A program made the position numbers and the translations under genes. 64,000 nt of DNA from assembly GCA_019095985.1 (NCBI GenBank), contig CM032661.1:21442668-21506667 (forward strand). The letters run 5' to 3'. The stretch's first letter is position 1, and each line of letters begins with the position of its first letter. This DNA is from Streblospio benedicti (lineage: Eukaryota; Annelida; Polychaeta; Spionida; Spionidae). The notes beneath the pieces are model-generated. The model worked only from the letters and a program-made list of their open reading frames with translations, made no database searches and was not told where the DNA came from. Below are positions 1 through 11,553 of the stretch, one piece after another.

Positions 1-739
1 ATTGGTAATGTTGGTTTATGATATATATATTAATATGTTTGCTTGCGTTTCTTTTTCCTTTTCCCTCAAACTTAAAACAAATATGACCTCCCCAATGGTC
101 TTTTGAACGTATGACATCCCCTCCCGCCCCAATGCATGACTATTTTGAAACAATGACACCACCACCAATTTCTACCCCTGCACTGGTGGGTCGGGTTTAT
201 TAGAAAGTGGAATGTGGGGAAAAAGTTTTAAAAAAAGCCAGATATGGGATTTCATAGAAGTGAGATATGGGAAAAAGGCAAAAAATAGGGATGTGAGAAA
301 TACGGGCAAAAAATTAGGGATGTAGGATTTCGTTACCCCTTTATAGCCCCCCTACCCCCACCCCACTAAACCCTTCCCCCATTGGTGCATCATAAAGTGG
401 AAGTTGTTCTCTTGTATTGTAGTCTCCATGTGCTGAATGCACCTGATTGTAATGTCATATGCACCCATGGCAGTTATTGGAGCAGTCAGAGTCCCAATTT
501 TATTAATACCGCTACAGGCGATCGAGGAAAGCCCCATGCCTCGAGCCCATGCACCAATATCACATCAGGCAAGGGATGCTCAGGGCGCCAACACTGCACC
601 CCGTCATAATACCAAGTATTGCACCCTAATACTGTGGCAGTATTGGCGCCCCAATTGTGTGGAAGACTAGTATTCTGTATTATGATTGGGTGCAATGTTG
701 GCACCCTGCTATTGGGTTTTTAGACAATACATCATATAG
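1..739. other. No gene seen; low-complexity repeat debris
   Basis: AT-rich DNA with a run of near-repeats of ATATGGGA and GGGATGTGAGA at 240-330, similar to degenerate text near 8260-8400. Short open frames at 350-700 have no family signature. Confidence 0.4.
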
Positions 740-1479
740 GTTCACATTTCTTTAATCACAACACTATTTAACTAATTATTGACAGTTTCACCAACTGCTG
801 TTGGCATCTTCAACATGACTTTCCGCGCATGTCAGGAGGTCAAATCTGCCGTAGTCTTTCGAAAAAACATATATCTAATATAGTTGTTTCCTCTATTATT
901 ACAAAAAAAACACGCTCGAGCATGTAAACCATTTATCAAGTGCAAAGAATAAGAGCAAGTGCAATTGTGACAGCCTCTAGCTCTAATAGATATATGGTCT
1001 TTTACAAAATCCTATACGAATCTCACTGATATTAAATATACAGCCTCAAACATTCTGGCCGGTTATAGCCTTTAAAACCAGAGTATTCAGTAGCAGCAGC
1101 TGTAAAAGCAGCAACATGCATGGGTGATTTACCAGGTAAGGATTAGCCAAGTGTGATCTTGATCAAAGCTTCTCCTTTACAATTGAACAGTACCACATGC
1201 TACACGGGAAAATACCCAAGTACAGCAGCTATGCAGCTGCTCTGAAAATAGATTGCTTTTCTAAAAAAATATAAGCCATGTGCTTTTAGTTAATGACGTC
1301 ACGTTTACAAAACATTTAGCAAGATTTGCATCATACAGAAGCGTTTAGAATAGGCCTTCATGTCAGATTATTTAAGGCCTTGTGATAGGCTAAACTGCCG
1401 ATTCTTGCTGCCAACAGCAGTTGGTGAAACTGTCATTGATGAGGTAATAAGATAGTGTTGTGATTAAAGAAATATGAAC
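740..1479. mobile_element. Non-autonomous element with about 65-bp terminal inverted repeats
   Basis: The left end (740-805) reads GTTCACATTTCTTTAATCAC and continues through CAGTTTCACCAACTGCTGTT. The right end (1409-1479) is its reverse complement with scattered changes. The interior has no coding frame. I found no convincing target-site duplication, so the true edges may lie a few bases away. Confidence 0.65.
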
Positions 1480-1619
1480 TTACACACTCTATACCATCAC
1501 AATGAATTTTTAACACGTTCAAGAATACATCATTTAAGACAACAACAATGATAAAGTCGGGATATATATACTCGATGTCGGAACCGCTGCCACTGAATAT
1601 TCATGATCATATGACATAT

Positions 1620-1770
1620 ATGAATTCGAAGCCTAACTAGATCAAATGTGTTCAAAGAACACGGCGTCGCTAGAACAACTTTGACATTCGGCAGTTAAGA
1701 TAAATACTGAAACGATGTATACTTGCTAGAACAACGTTGACTTATGAACAATAAAGTTGTTTACTAAAAT
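1620..1770. repeat. Diverged copy of the GCTC-AGAGAACAC repeat family
   Basis: AAAGAACACGGCGTCGCTAG at about 1654 and a second TGCTAGAACAACGTTGACTT near 1725 resemble the foldback at 37045-37253 and a short piece at 46252-46275. Confidence 0.45.
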
Positions 1771-1919
1771 GTTTTGGAAATCATGATTAAAAGCACACAA
1801 CTATTTCATTATTCCTACATGTATAGCAGCAAACGGCACCAACTAGTCTATTTTGCAGCTAATAGAATATTGATCTGTAATTGTCTATTCAATAGTAATA
1901 AGAATTTTGTAAATGTAAA

Positions 1920-2450
1920 AAATTGTAGGATTTGAGCACGAGATTGGAGTGTCAATCGAGTGGTCAATCACCATTCTATCATGACTAATATTCATTTTAT
2001 TTTAAAATAAATCATATTGACTAAAATTCAACATTCCAGTCAAATTTATGATTCGTTTTTATTTTCATAACGAGCATTCAACATTCAAGTTCAATTTTGA
2101 GAGACGTCAATTCCTTTTTGAGCGCGGGAGGCTTAGTCTAATCTGTTGTACTCCGCACAGCATGAAAACGCCTTCATGGCCTTTTACTACGTCAGCGGCT
2201 GTATTGATATTGTGAGGAGATTAGACTAACGCCGTGGGTTTTTTGGGAGCGTGCTTTCCATCGCAAAATTGAGCACGGAGATTGACCAATCAGCGTGGGT
2301 TATTGGCGGTGATTTTTGCACGGAATGATAGAATGTAAAATTTTGTTGAGTGTCAATCAAAAACAATCACCATTCTATCATGACTAAAGTTCATTTTTAA
2401 AAATAAATCATATTATAACATTCAACATTCAAGTCAATTTCGTTTGTTTT
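1920..2450 (+). mobile_element. MITE family A, copy 1
   Basis: Shares TTGTAGGA...GAGATTGGAGTGTC, GTCAATCACCATTCTATCAT, ACGTCAGCGGCTGTATTGAT and GGTTATTGGCGGTGATTTTT with copies at 21715-22166 (inverted) and 46284-47022. It lacks most of the long hairpin found in the other two. It is non-coding. The sequence after 2336 repeats part of the left block, so it may be a rearranged or double copy. Confidence 0.75.
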
Positions 2451-2527
2451 TAGCATACGGAGACATAATTCCTACAGTTTTTAGTTAGTTGGTTGGTTGT
2501 TGGTTGGTTGGTTGCTCTCCACACAGC

Positions 2528-2613
<86 letters not shown>
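2528..2613. repeat. (TTAG)n microsatellite
   Basis: About 21 uninterrupted TTAG units. It runs into GTTACAAACGAAC and TTCAGCAGCTGA, the tail of a repeat family also seen at 37540-37700. Confidence 0.95.
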
Positions 2614-2819
2614 CAAACGAACAAAACACAATGCTTGCTTCAGCAGCTGAGTTGAAGAGACGCAATGAATGATAATAATTGGCATACTCACAAATCAAAA
2701 CGAGGATTTGAGTGAGTCTATTATGCATATAAAAAATGTAATATTTGTGGGTATCAGGTAAGGATACTCTTCCCTGGAGATCCACGAGAATGCAGTGCAC
2801 CGTCGTCATAGATAGGGAT

Positions 2820-4960
2820 TTTGAATGTGTCCCTTTTGCAGTGGCTAAAAATGATCATATAACATAACGATCATAACAATTACATGGTCTGGATCAGACA
2901 CATTAAAAGGGTTACTTCAAAGGCCAACAGTTAAAAGAAACCTCAATGTCAAAAGCAAGGACATGAAGCAGAAAGCTTATAAGGCGATAGACACCATATG
3001 GAACACTGTACCCCTGTATCAGACCCCCACACCAAACTCATCCATCTCTGGAACAGTTCGGTAACGATCGTAACTTAACCACAAACTGATGTACTATTTT
3101 AATAAACATACATGCATATAGGCATCTGGCTGTTGTGAATATGTAATACTCATCTGGTATAAGCTTCGTTTCATTGTTATGTAGTGTAAAAATTAAACTC
3201 ATTTTTTTTTGTTTGGCAGGCGAAAACGGCGGCAAACATTAAACATGCATGGTCATGATGGGGCTAACGATGGGAAATTTATACTCTAGTTACATCAGAA
3301 GGTAGCTTGAAATAAAAGCTAGGTAATTAACCTAAAGTGGCAATATATAGTGTAACCATTGCACGCTAAAACTATATATGGGACTAAAATACAAGCACAT
3401 TTGTTTTATAGAGAAGATATGTATCTGTATATATGATTTAGGGGTTCATATTATCCCGGTCATTTTGCAGACTTCACCCCATCAAAATACTTATAATTTA
3501 CTGACACTTTCCAAATTTTTGCTCTAAATATTATCCTATTTTGTCAGTTTTCTCAAATGGAAAAGTACATTTCCTATACAAATTATTATCTTAATTATCG
3601 CACAAAAACAATATCTATATATATGTACTATAATAATCGTAGTACCAGGAAAGTGTTCAAAATATTTAAAATATATATAGAATACTCAACATAATCTACT
3701 AAAAAGGAGTGGCAACTGATAAAATTATAAATTTTCACAAAAGCCCCATTTGGAGCCCCCAAAATGCATTATTCATGGCAATACACGTATGAGCGGCTGT
3801 TTTCAAGCTTCGTGCCAGGGATGTGTGAAACTATACTCTAAGCCTAAATTATTGTCTAAATTATACCCTAACTTAAGCAATGACGTACTTTTTGTTTGAT
3901 GGAAAATTAAACTTTAGAACATCTCTTTTGTGACTGTGCATGAAGTGCATTTGGTTGTTTTTAATTTATCATCTTCGTAGAAACATGAACAGTTTAATAC
4001 AATCATGGTAATGTATGTAACATCAACAACTGGAATTTGAAAAAGGAGTCTGTAGACCAGAAACATGTCAAAAGTAAAGTTTTAATATATATATTTTTAT
4101 TGTATATGAGTAAGAACAGCAAGAAAGTGAATGAAGGAGGATAGTGTATAATGAATCCATACTCTGTCTACCAAGTATATTAATATATAGAATACTTTGT
4201 AACCAAATTTCTAAGTTGATCTAACGTCAGACATCAACGTAGGATCAACGTTGATCCAATGTCTTATGCCCACTGGGACTCGTCCCCCTCCTCCCTTACA
4301 GTTGCAGACTGGAACCAACTCCTTAGAAACAACTTTTTCCAAGTTACTGAAAATCTTTAAAAACAAATTTTTGATGGTGACTCATGACCTACCATACTAA
4401 TCTCAATTTAAATAAACTATTTATATGGTGCACAGCACTGTGTCTCATTTCATTCTATCACAATGTCTTTGTTGCTGTTCTAGTTTCAAATGCTTTCTAA
4501 ACATATAATAACATTATTTTTGTAATTTTGCAATTTATTTATTTTATTAATTTGGAAAATATTTTCGATTCTCAAGAATCCTTTTCAATCATAAACTAAA
4601 AACCAAATGACATAGTAATAATCTACAGGTAATAAAGTACATTCAACAATACACTATTATAGGGATTACATGTAATATGTGGTTAAGGGTTAGGAATATT
4701 GCTACTGTAATTGATTGTTTATTATTATGCTGCCTATTGCTGGTTGGAAATGGTCAAGTCTGGAGTTCATTTGTATGTCTGATTCCATGTGTATTATTTT
4801 CACTCCTTCTGCCACTTGTCTCTCTAAGGGAATTTTTATAGCTCTGAAGTGTGCCCCCCCCCCTTTCCAAAAACCTGGATCTGCCTATGTTTGTTGTCAT
4901 ATCAAAAATATCAACCATGAAGTGAAAGACAAAAATTACAACAGCATCATTTAATCATTA
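2820..4960. other. No gene seen; short repeat end at 4205-4282
   Basis: AT-rich non-coding DNA. At 4205-4282 the palindrome GGATCAACGTTGATCC is followed by ATGCCCACTGGGA, similar to the CCCAGTGGGC termini of the element at 38523-39529. The C-run at 4857-4865 precedes CCTGGATCTGCCTATG, a phrase that recurs at 60436-60455. Confidence 0.45.
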
Positions 4961-4971
4961 CTATGGCTACA

Positions 4972-5325
4972 TCAATCTTGATTGCCAGCTTCTTCCCTTT
5001 TTCTCGATGACCTGGCACCCTTTCGAAAGAACATGACAGTTACAACTTTGTTTAAATCAACACTATCCATTGCTTTTAGTAAGTTATTGTCTTTAAACAT
5101 TAACGGGCACAACAAAAACTCAGTTTGGATAATCTTGTAATCTGAACGGTGGTGTCTCTTTAGAAGCTGGAATATGAGACCTGGTGGTCGGACATCAGAG
5201 TGGATGATGTTGTCAATGAGAAAAGAGCTTGATTCAAAACTTTCAATGCCCTGATCAAATCTCTGAAGCTGGCAAGTCAGATGAAGCCAATATCGATCGA
5301 TATACTGAAGCAAAGCATAAGGCAA
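4972..5325 (-). CDS. Unrecognised coding-looking fragment, 117 codons
   Basis: Minus-strand open frame from ATG at 5325 to TGA at 4972. It is longer than chance predicts in such AT-rich DNA and looks protein-like: a leading FDQGIESFESSSFLIDNIIH stretch, then RPPGLIFQLLKRHHRSDYK, and a basic tail FFRKGARSSRKREEAGNQD. I do not recognise a family. The frame stays open upstream of the ATG up to the terminal inverted repeat of the element at 5330-6078, so the ATG may be internal and the 5' part lost or displaced. It could be a host exon, a pseudogene piece or transposon coding debris. Confidence 0.3.
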   Translation of the reverse strand: MPYALLQYIDRYWLHLTCQLQRFDQGIESFESSSFLIDNIIHSDVRPPGLIFQLLKRHHRSDYKIIQTEFLLCPLMFKDNNLLKAMDSVDLNKVVTVMFFRKGARSSRKREEAGNQD

Positions 5326-5329
5326 AAAG

Positions 5330-6078
5330 GCCGCGTCCCACTAATTTCTGCGTATGATCGACTCATAAATTCTAGGGATTTCCAGGCAAAACAAATATAC
5401 GTCGAGCATCTGCTGATAGATAAGCCCTTTTGGCATTAAACGACCCCCCCCAGCCATAGCCATAGTCAACTCACAGCCAGCGCAAACCCGGCGTAAGAAA
5501 AGCAGACAGTGAAAGCAAGGTCAGCGTGTAACCCCGACTCACAACCAACGCACAACAAAAATGTCTGGGTGTGACGTGCATCGGGGTTACCCTGACCTTG
5601 TGTTCACTGTCTGCTACCCGCTGAACATACGTCTACAATACGTTGAACACCTGCTGAGTGTATGCCTTCGTACGCTCAAGGTGCGCCAAGCTTACACCAA
5701 CGTTTTCATCTGCCAAGCATCTGCTCCCAATACGCGACGCATGTTCGGGGCATGTTTGGCGTACGGCCAATGTAAAAAAAATCAATGGATTATCGATTGG
5801 CGTATGCCGTTTACGCTTTCAATGTTTTGAGCAGCCTAAAGTATTGGGAGCGGAAAAGAACAGACCGATCGATAATCATCCTATAAATATTTTCCCGGCG
5901 TACTGGCAGCGAGCGTTACACGCAAGTCACACGCACGTAAAGTGGAAAAGGAACGCTAGGTCGGCGTAGTCGGCAGATGCTTAACGTAGAAGGAAAATCT
6001 GGCCACCCGACTGATTTTTATCAGCTGGGCGTAAGTTCCCAGTAAGGTCCCAGTGCGCCGGAACCAGTGGGACGCGGC
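5330..6078. mobile_element. Non-autonomous DNA transposon with GCCGCGTCCCACT ends
   Basis: GCCGCGTCCCACT at 5330-5342 and its reverse complement AGTGGGACGCGGC at 6066-6078 bound 749 bases with no transposase frame. The interior is unusually rich in CGTA and CGC compared with its surroundings. The superfamily is not certain. Confidence 0.6.
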
Positions 6079-6084
6079 TTTAAT

Positions 6085-8020
6085 GGGTTGTTTGGGGTGC
6101 TAAGTTGGAAGCTGAGAAGGAATTGTTCCATGACATCTCTCCCAACGACACTAGAGTGTTTAAGAGAACTCTCACTCAGTGATACGGAAAAGATGAAGGC
6201 ATGGGTTGAGCACTTTGCAAGATTGCTCAATGTTGAGTTTGCCTTGTGATCTGCTCCCCGTGGTCCCCCAGTAATGGGTTCAACTTTTCCAGTTACTGTA
6301 GTCCGAATTCGCAAGGCTCTCAAGAAGATGAAATCTTGTAGAGCTGCTGGTCCTTTGGGCATCATGGCGGAAATGCTAAAAGCTATAGGGGAGGAGGTTG
6401 TGGCACTAATAAAGGAGCTGGCTGAACCTGTCTTTTATGTTACGGCTCAATTCCTAGGGTTTGAAAGGAGGGTTTCATCCTGAATCTCTATAAATGTAAG
6501 GGAGAAGCTCGATCTTGACCTTGGCAACTACCGTGGACTCAAGCTCACCGACTAAGTAATGAAGTTGCTTGAGAGGGTGATGGACTCTTTCATACGTTCT
6601 ACGGTCGATATTGATGCAATGCAGTTCGGATTTGTCCCGGATCAAAGCACAACTAATGCCATCTTCACAGTGCGCCAAGTACAAGAGAAGTTCATTGTTG
6701 CCAATAAACCACTCGATCTTGCGTTTGTCGATCTGGAGAAAACTTTTGTCTGTGTACCAAGAAAAGTCCTGTGGTGGGCACTGCTGGGTGTAGGGATGAA
6801 GGAATGTGGGCAGTTTATGTAATTCAGGGCATGTTTTCCAATGCCAAAAGTCGAGTGGGATTAACGGACAGCACCGTGAGAATTAAGTTAGGAGTGGGTG
6901 TGGGTGTGAATCAGGGCTCTGTCTTCATCTCCTCTACTATTTATCATCATGCTAGAGGCCTTATCATGTGAGTTCCGTTTTAATGTGCCTTGGGGCCTAC
7001 TCACAGTGTACGTGGATGACCTGGTGGTCAAAGCTGACTCAAAGGATGAATGTATTGCAAAGCTGAAAGCCTGACATGACATCATTGAGCAAAAAGATCT
7101 TAAGACTCAACATGACATCGAAGATAATGGTGCCTGGCGTTGGTCTTGACGTTGCCAAGGACTCTGGCAAGTGCCCATGTGCCGTAGTGGTGTAGGTGTT
7201 AAGACCATCGCCTGCTCATAGTACAAGCTTTGGGTGCACAGACTACACATCTAAGATGACAGGGTGAAGCTTGTCCGATGGATGGTAGACCAGATAAATA
7301 GATTGAAGAAGATGGGCCCATGCTTGATGTGTAGCCCAATTTATGTTACCTAGGAGATATATTATGCTCAGGAAAACGATGTAAACTCGCATTCAGCACC
7401 AGATGCAATATTGCATGGGGAACGTTCAAGACGCTGCTCCCTATTCTGACATCAAAACATGTACATGTATCTTTAAAAAAACCATGGGAACATATTCTCA
7501 GCCTGTGTCCTCTGCCTTGCCTCATGGTAGTGAAACCTGGACACCATCTGCTGCAGACCTTCAGCGGGTGCGTCGCAATGACAGATCTATATGTTGATTT
7601 GTGGAGTTAAACCTGATGATGATACCTCTTCCACTATGCTCCACAAAATGTTAGGGATTGTGGAGGTACCCTCCGAACTGCGCTCTCAATGTATCAGATG
7701 GCACGGACATATGAAACAATCCTCCTCTTGCATCAATTTTGTCATGGACATGGAGATCCCCACCGTGGGTTTCATGGCTTTCCCATTCACACAACCTTCA
7801 AAGTCCGATGTTCATGATATTTTCAATAAGTAATAAGCTCGAATAGGGAGATCCCTAGTTGTCGGGTACAGGGCATCGACGAAAGACTTGGATGGAATGT
7901 GTTAAAATCCGAATTGAAGGACTGCAAACTCTAATTAATACAGGCAAGCTCATTTGAGACGCTTGGAGAGGTTGTCTGAGACACTGCCTCAGAAACTGGG
8001 ATACCCGCTTCAGTTGACAT
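6085..8020 (+). mobile_element. Degenerate LINE (non-LTR reverse transcriptase) remnant
   Basis: Plus-strand fragments in shifting frames spell a familiar non-LTR polyprotein in the right order: KMKAWVEHFARLLNVEF, RKALKKMKSCRAAGP-GIMAEMLKA, MQFGFVPDQSTTNAIFTVRQ, LAFVDLEKTF-VPRKVLWWALLGVG, GVNQGS, YVDDLVVKA (7010-7030), then GSETWTPSAADLQRVRRNDRSIC and a C-terminal region. At least four frame changes or stops. It is a dead copy; a second fragment of the same element lies at 31265-31530 on the minus strand. The block at 7170-7240 looks like inserted SINE sequence. Confidence 0.8.
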
Positions 8021-8558
8021 ATACACCCTTGAATGTAATAGCAGTAGTTCTCTATCCTAACTTTGGCTACAAATATATTGATAGATCTATTTATATGTCC
8101 AAGAAATGCAATACATTTGCAATTGTAACTAATCATTACTTTTTCTTACAAGTCAAATACAGTTTTACGTAACCAATAATATGTGCAAAAGTACTTGATG
8201 TCTAAGTTGCTTGTAACAAAAAGAAAACTTTAAAATGTTGCCCCTTGCTTGCAATTGGAAAAAATATGTCGAAAAAATCTCAATCTCCCATATCCTACTT
8301 TGTTTGTCTATCTCGCACTTTGGATGCTTCATCTCCCATCTCCCAATTTTTATTCAGGCCGATATCCCATCTCCAATTGGTCCGCGGTCCAATTAAGCCG
8401 ATACGTCAAGACGAGTAAGAACGATTGGCCATTATATAGTTGTCCCATCTCGTCTCTAATGGGAGGACCTTAGGTGTGAAGATACCAGTCAGTTTTCGGA
8501 AAGGGGTCACTGTTTCTTGAACATGAACCTTTGAACCGATTAAATTTTAGAATATGAA

Positions 8559-8645
8559 GTGACCCTGGTGGGGCTCAAACACGTACACAGCCTCATGGTT
8601 CTGACACCAGAAACATATCCGTCATTCCAGGGAGCCAGATGCCAT
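8559..8645 (-). mobile_element. tRNA-like SINE fragment
   Basis: Read on the minus strand, TGTTTGAGCCCCAC is a degenerate Pol III B box followed by a 3' half-stem; the upstream part is too diverged to fold as a tRNA. Confidence 0.4.
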
Positions 8646-8729
8646 GAGATTATACGTGACTGAGTTTTACTACAAAGAAGATGTGCGTGGAGGATTCTTA
8701 AACGTCTTTGTATTTTGTTGAAGGTTGAT

Positions 8730-8887
8730 GAATATGCCTAAGCAGAACTGACCTGCCTCTGGAGGTCCATGTACGAACACCACGTGGCCTCCCTCTGCTA
8801 CAATCATCAAAATTGATGGCTGCGGGGTACTAACAGAAACAAACAAACAAACAAACAAACAAACAAACAAACAAACAAACAAACAAA
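8730..8887 (+). mobile_element. SINE family S, 3' part with (AAAC)n tail
   Basis: CCTGCCTCTGGAGGTCCATG through ATCATCAAAATTGATGGCTG matches the 3' part of the copies at 25785-26005 and 44722-45150, and ends in about 12 AAAC units. Confidence 0.75.
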
Positions 8888-8904
8888 ACTCAATGTATTG
8901 TGAC

Positions 8905-8990
8905 AAACCGACCCAGTAGGGACTCGAACGTATGACTTAATTCTGGTCACAAAGTCATCGCTCTATTCACTCACCCATGGCGGCGGTCAG
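8905..8990 (-). mobile_element. tRNA-derived SINE head or tRNA pseudogene
   Basis: On the minus strand TGGGTGAGTGAATAGAGCGA resembles an A box and ACGTTCGAGTCCCT a B box, spaced about as in a tRNA. The acceptor ends do not pair well, so it is not called as a working tRNA gene. Confidence 0.5.
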
Positions 8991-9284
8991 CAGTGGTCAG
9001 TTGATATAATAGATAACGTATGCATGCATTCAACTTACGTGTCTAATTAATGGTCTTTAGCCACCACTATGCAGGATCAAACGAGTCTATATTAACACCA
9101 GTTCATTGGCATACTACCGTGCTATATCTTTCTCAAATCCCCCGTAGTGCAGGCGTAGCAGTGTTACTTGCCAGAACTGAACTTTTTTTTACACAGAGCA
9201 ATGTTCAACTATTTAGGGATGAGTTGGCTACAATCAAAGATATTATAGAACTATAATATCTTTGCTACAATTAACACCCACCAC

Positions 9285-9440
9285 CAAACCAGACCGGGAA
9301 ATGCACTATCGACGCTCTGGTCACAAGGCAGAAGACTCTTTACCCACTCGGCCACAAAAGGATATGACATGGACTAATCAAGGCCACGGTGGGGCTCAGT
9401 TGAACTCACAACCTCATGCCTCTGAAAACAGATTCATACC
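9285..9440 (-). mobile_element. Two degenerate tRNA-like SINE pieces
   Basis: Minus-strand TGGCCGAGTGGGTAAAGAGT at about 9350 is a near-consensus A box. GTGAGTTCAACTGAGCCCC at about 9390 is a weak B box belonging to a second piece. Confidence 0.4.
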
Positions 9441-9546
9441 ATTATCCTTAGATGCCAATACTATAATTATATTACTTAATATTCATATTGTGGAGTGATG
9501 GATGCAGGAGTCAAAGTGCGAGTGGTTGCGCGCGCACGCATGGGGG

Positions 9547-9664
<118 letters not shown>

Positions 9665-9721
9665 CTTTTATGAGTTTACTAATTTAATGATGACATAACT
9701 GTAATCTCTCATTGTAGTTTT

Positions 9722-9800
9722 GGTGCCCGATCGCGAGTGGATAGGAGATGGACTTGAGCCCAGGACATTGTGGGTTTGAATCCCACATGAGGACGTCATT
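9722..9800 (+). mobile_element. tRNA-derived SINE head
   Basis: The B box GGTTTGAATCCC sits in a perfect five-base stem (GTGGG/CCCAC), with an A-box-like GCGAGTGGATAGGAGATGG upstream at tRNA spacing. Confidence 0.5.
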
Positions 9801-9959
9801 CTGGAGGGTGTGGGGGGTGTCTATAAATATTTCCAAGTTATGGAATCTCACTCTTACACAACACCACTTGAATTACTGCATCATTAACTGGACATACATA
9901 GTATATAAATATCAGTTGGTTGTATAGCTAAAGTAAGATATATAAATCTGGTAGTTTGT

Positions 9960-10040
9960 GATACAGGTATGAGGCTGGTCTAGTAACTACGATGTCGTGA
10001 GTTCAGCCCCATCGGGCCTTGGTTATTCTAAAATGGAAGT
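9960..10040 (+). mobile_element. tRNA-like SINE fragment
   Basis: GAGGCTGGTCTAGTAACTAC and GTGAGTTCAGCCCCATCG have A- and B-box character, with weak pairing. Confidence 0.35.
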
Positions 10041-10059
10041 GCTTGAAGGGTTTTAATGT

Positions 10060-11100
10060 GAGAAATTCTAAACAAAAAAATACTAAATAACGGAATTAAC
10101 AAAAAACAAATAAATCAACAAACCTGATAAAATGATTCAACACATATATGAATCTACATTAGTATTTTTGGATAAGCAATCATATCTAAAACATATTAAT
10201 TAAAAAATTGAGAGGTGGTTGCCTAATTATATGTTTACATTATTATGATTTCGATGGTATTTTTTCTATGGATTATATTTTGATTAACTTTTTATTCACA
10301 ATAAAAGGGATCAAAGACGAAACATACAATGGTTATAGAAAATATATATTATGAATCAGCGTGTTTTGTACTATTATATAATAAAACGTACGACCCCACC
10401 CCCCACCCCCCCACACACACAATAATAAACAAATGAAAATAAAATAATAGTAAAATATTTACAAAATCCCACCACCACCACAAAAAAGGAAATAGAGGGA
10501 AAAAAGAAAAAAAGAACACAAAACAAACAAACAAACAAACAAACAAACAAAACAATGATTCAGCCGATGATTAGTAGTCTTCTGGTCACAGCTGTATGAA
10601 TAGTAATAAAAAATGAAAAAGTATACGTTTTTATTAACGTTTTTGGTGCTTAATTTAGCACCCTTCTCAGATATAATCACTAACAGATTAAACAAAACAA
10701 TAACTAATTAAAGCGTCAATTTTAATAATTGATTAATCAGTCATTCAACATGAAAAACAAAATCAGTATTGGAGTGAAGTAAAATCAGCATTGGAATGAG
10801 ACGTAGAGCCAACAGAATACAATTATTTACTATAGGTTGTCTAATAGAGTTAAAACAAGATGTCACATTTTTATTGTATGAATGACCAGAACTAATTAAA
10901 TCAGACGAGTATACGTAGGCCTACATTAATTCATCTATACATAAACATGTGTATGGAGCATGTGCGTCAAAATTTAAGCATGCATGAGTCAATAAAGCCA
11001 TAAACATGGCATGCATGTGTTATTGCCATGCTTTCATTGACCGCAGATAGTATTGCTTCACGACAGAGGTAATTTACATAGGACACCCAATTAACTCAGT
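10060..11100. other. No gene seen
   Basis: AT-rich DNA with a (AAAC)n run at about 10520-10552 and a small hairpin GGTGCTTAATTTAGCACC at 10645-10662. Confidence 0.4.
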
Positions 11101-11110
11101 GATGACACAG

Positions 11111-11143
11111 CCCATTGGCCGAGCTAATCAATCACTAGGCAAC
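11111..11143 (+). promoter_or_regulatory. Candidate X-box with CCAAT box upstream of CFAP20
   Basis: ATTGG (inverted CCAAT) at 11114-11118 is followed by ATCACTAGGCAAC at 11131-11143. The second half, GGCAAC, fits the RFX half-site RGYAAC; the first half, ATCACT, is imperfect for GTNRCC; the spacer is one base. RFX X-boxes control many ciliary genes, so the location about 410 bases before the CFAP20 ATG is suggestive. Role is inferred. Confidence 0.35.
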
Positions 11144-11553
11144 GAGCAGGTAGTGCAAACTGGATCTAGTCCGGATCGCAACGACCCGGAAAGACTTGTG
11201 ACTACATAGAAATGCTTGATTACGCGACACAATATACATGGATACAAAACTTATTTTCATATTAGGTTTTAACGCCCGTCTAATTAGAGTGATATATGAG
11301 TGAAAGTGTATAGCTAATAATTATCAACTCCATTTGTTGTCGAAACATTGCATGCAATGCAGCACTGAACAAATTTATCAAGCTTAACAACCGGTATTAT
11401 TGCGCATGTGATGCGGTCCTTGGATACATCAAAGTGATTTCACGCGCAGAATACACAACATTAACAAAGTAGAAGCGAAGAGGGAAGGTCTGTGTTGACT
11501 GTTTCAAGAAATTGTGCTATTATTAGGGCGGATACATTAAAACAAGAGACAAA

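Noticed and set aside
2528-2613. TTAG array as an interstitial telomere, tempting next to a shelterin-like gene
   Set aside because: The unit is TTAG, not TTAGGG, and it is joined to a dispersed-repeat tail.
8670-8906. Frame with CLFVCLFV repeats (also at 10349-10695)
   Set aside because: Translation of AAAC-type tails on the opposite strand.
9722-9800. Functional tRNA gene
   Set aside because: The T arm is good but the acceptor and anticodon stems do not form convincingly.
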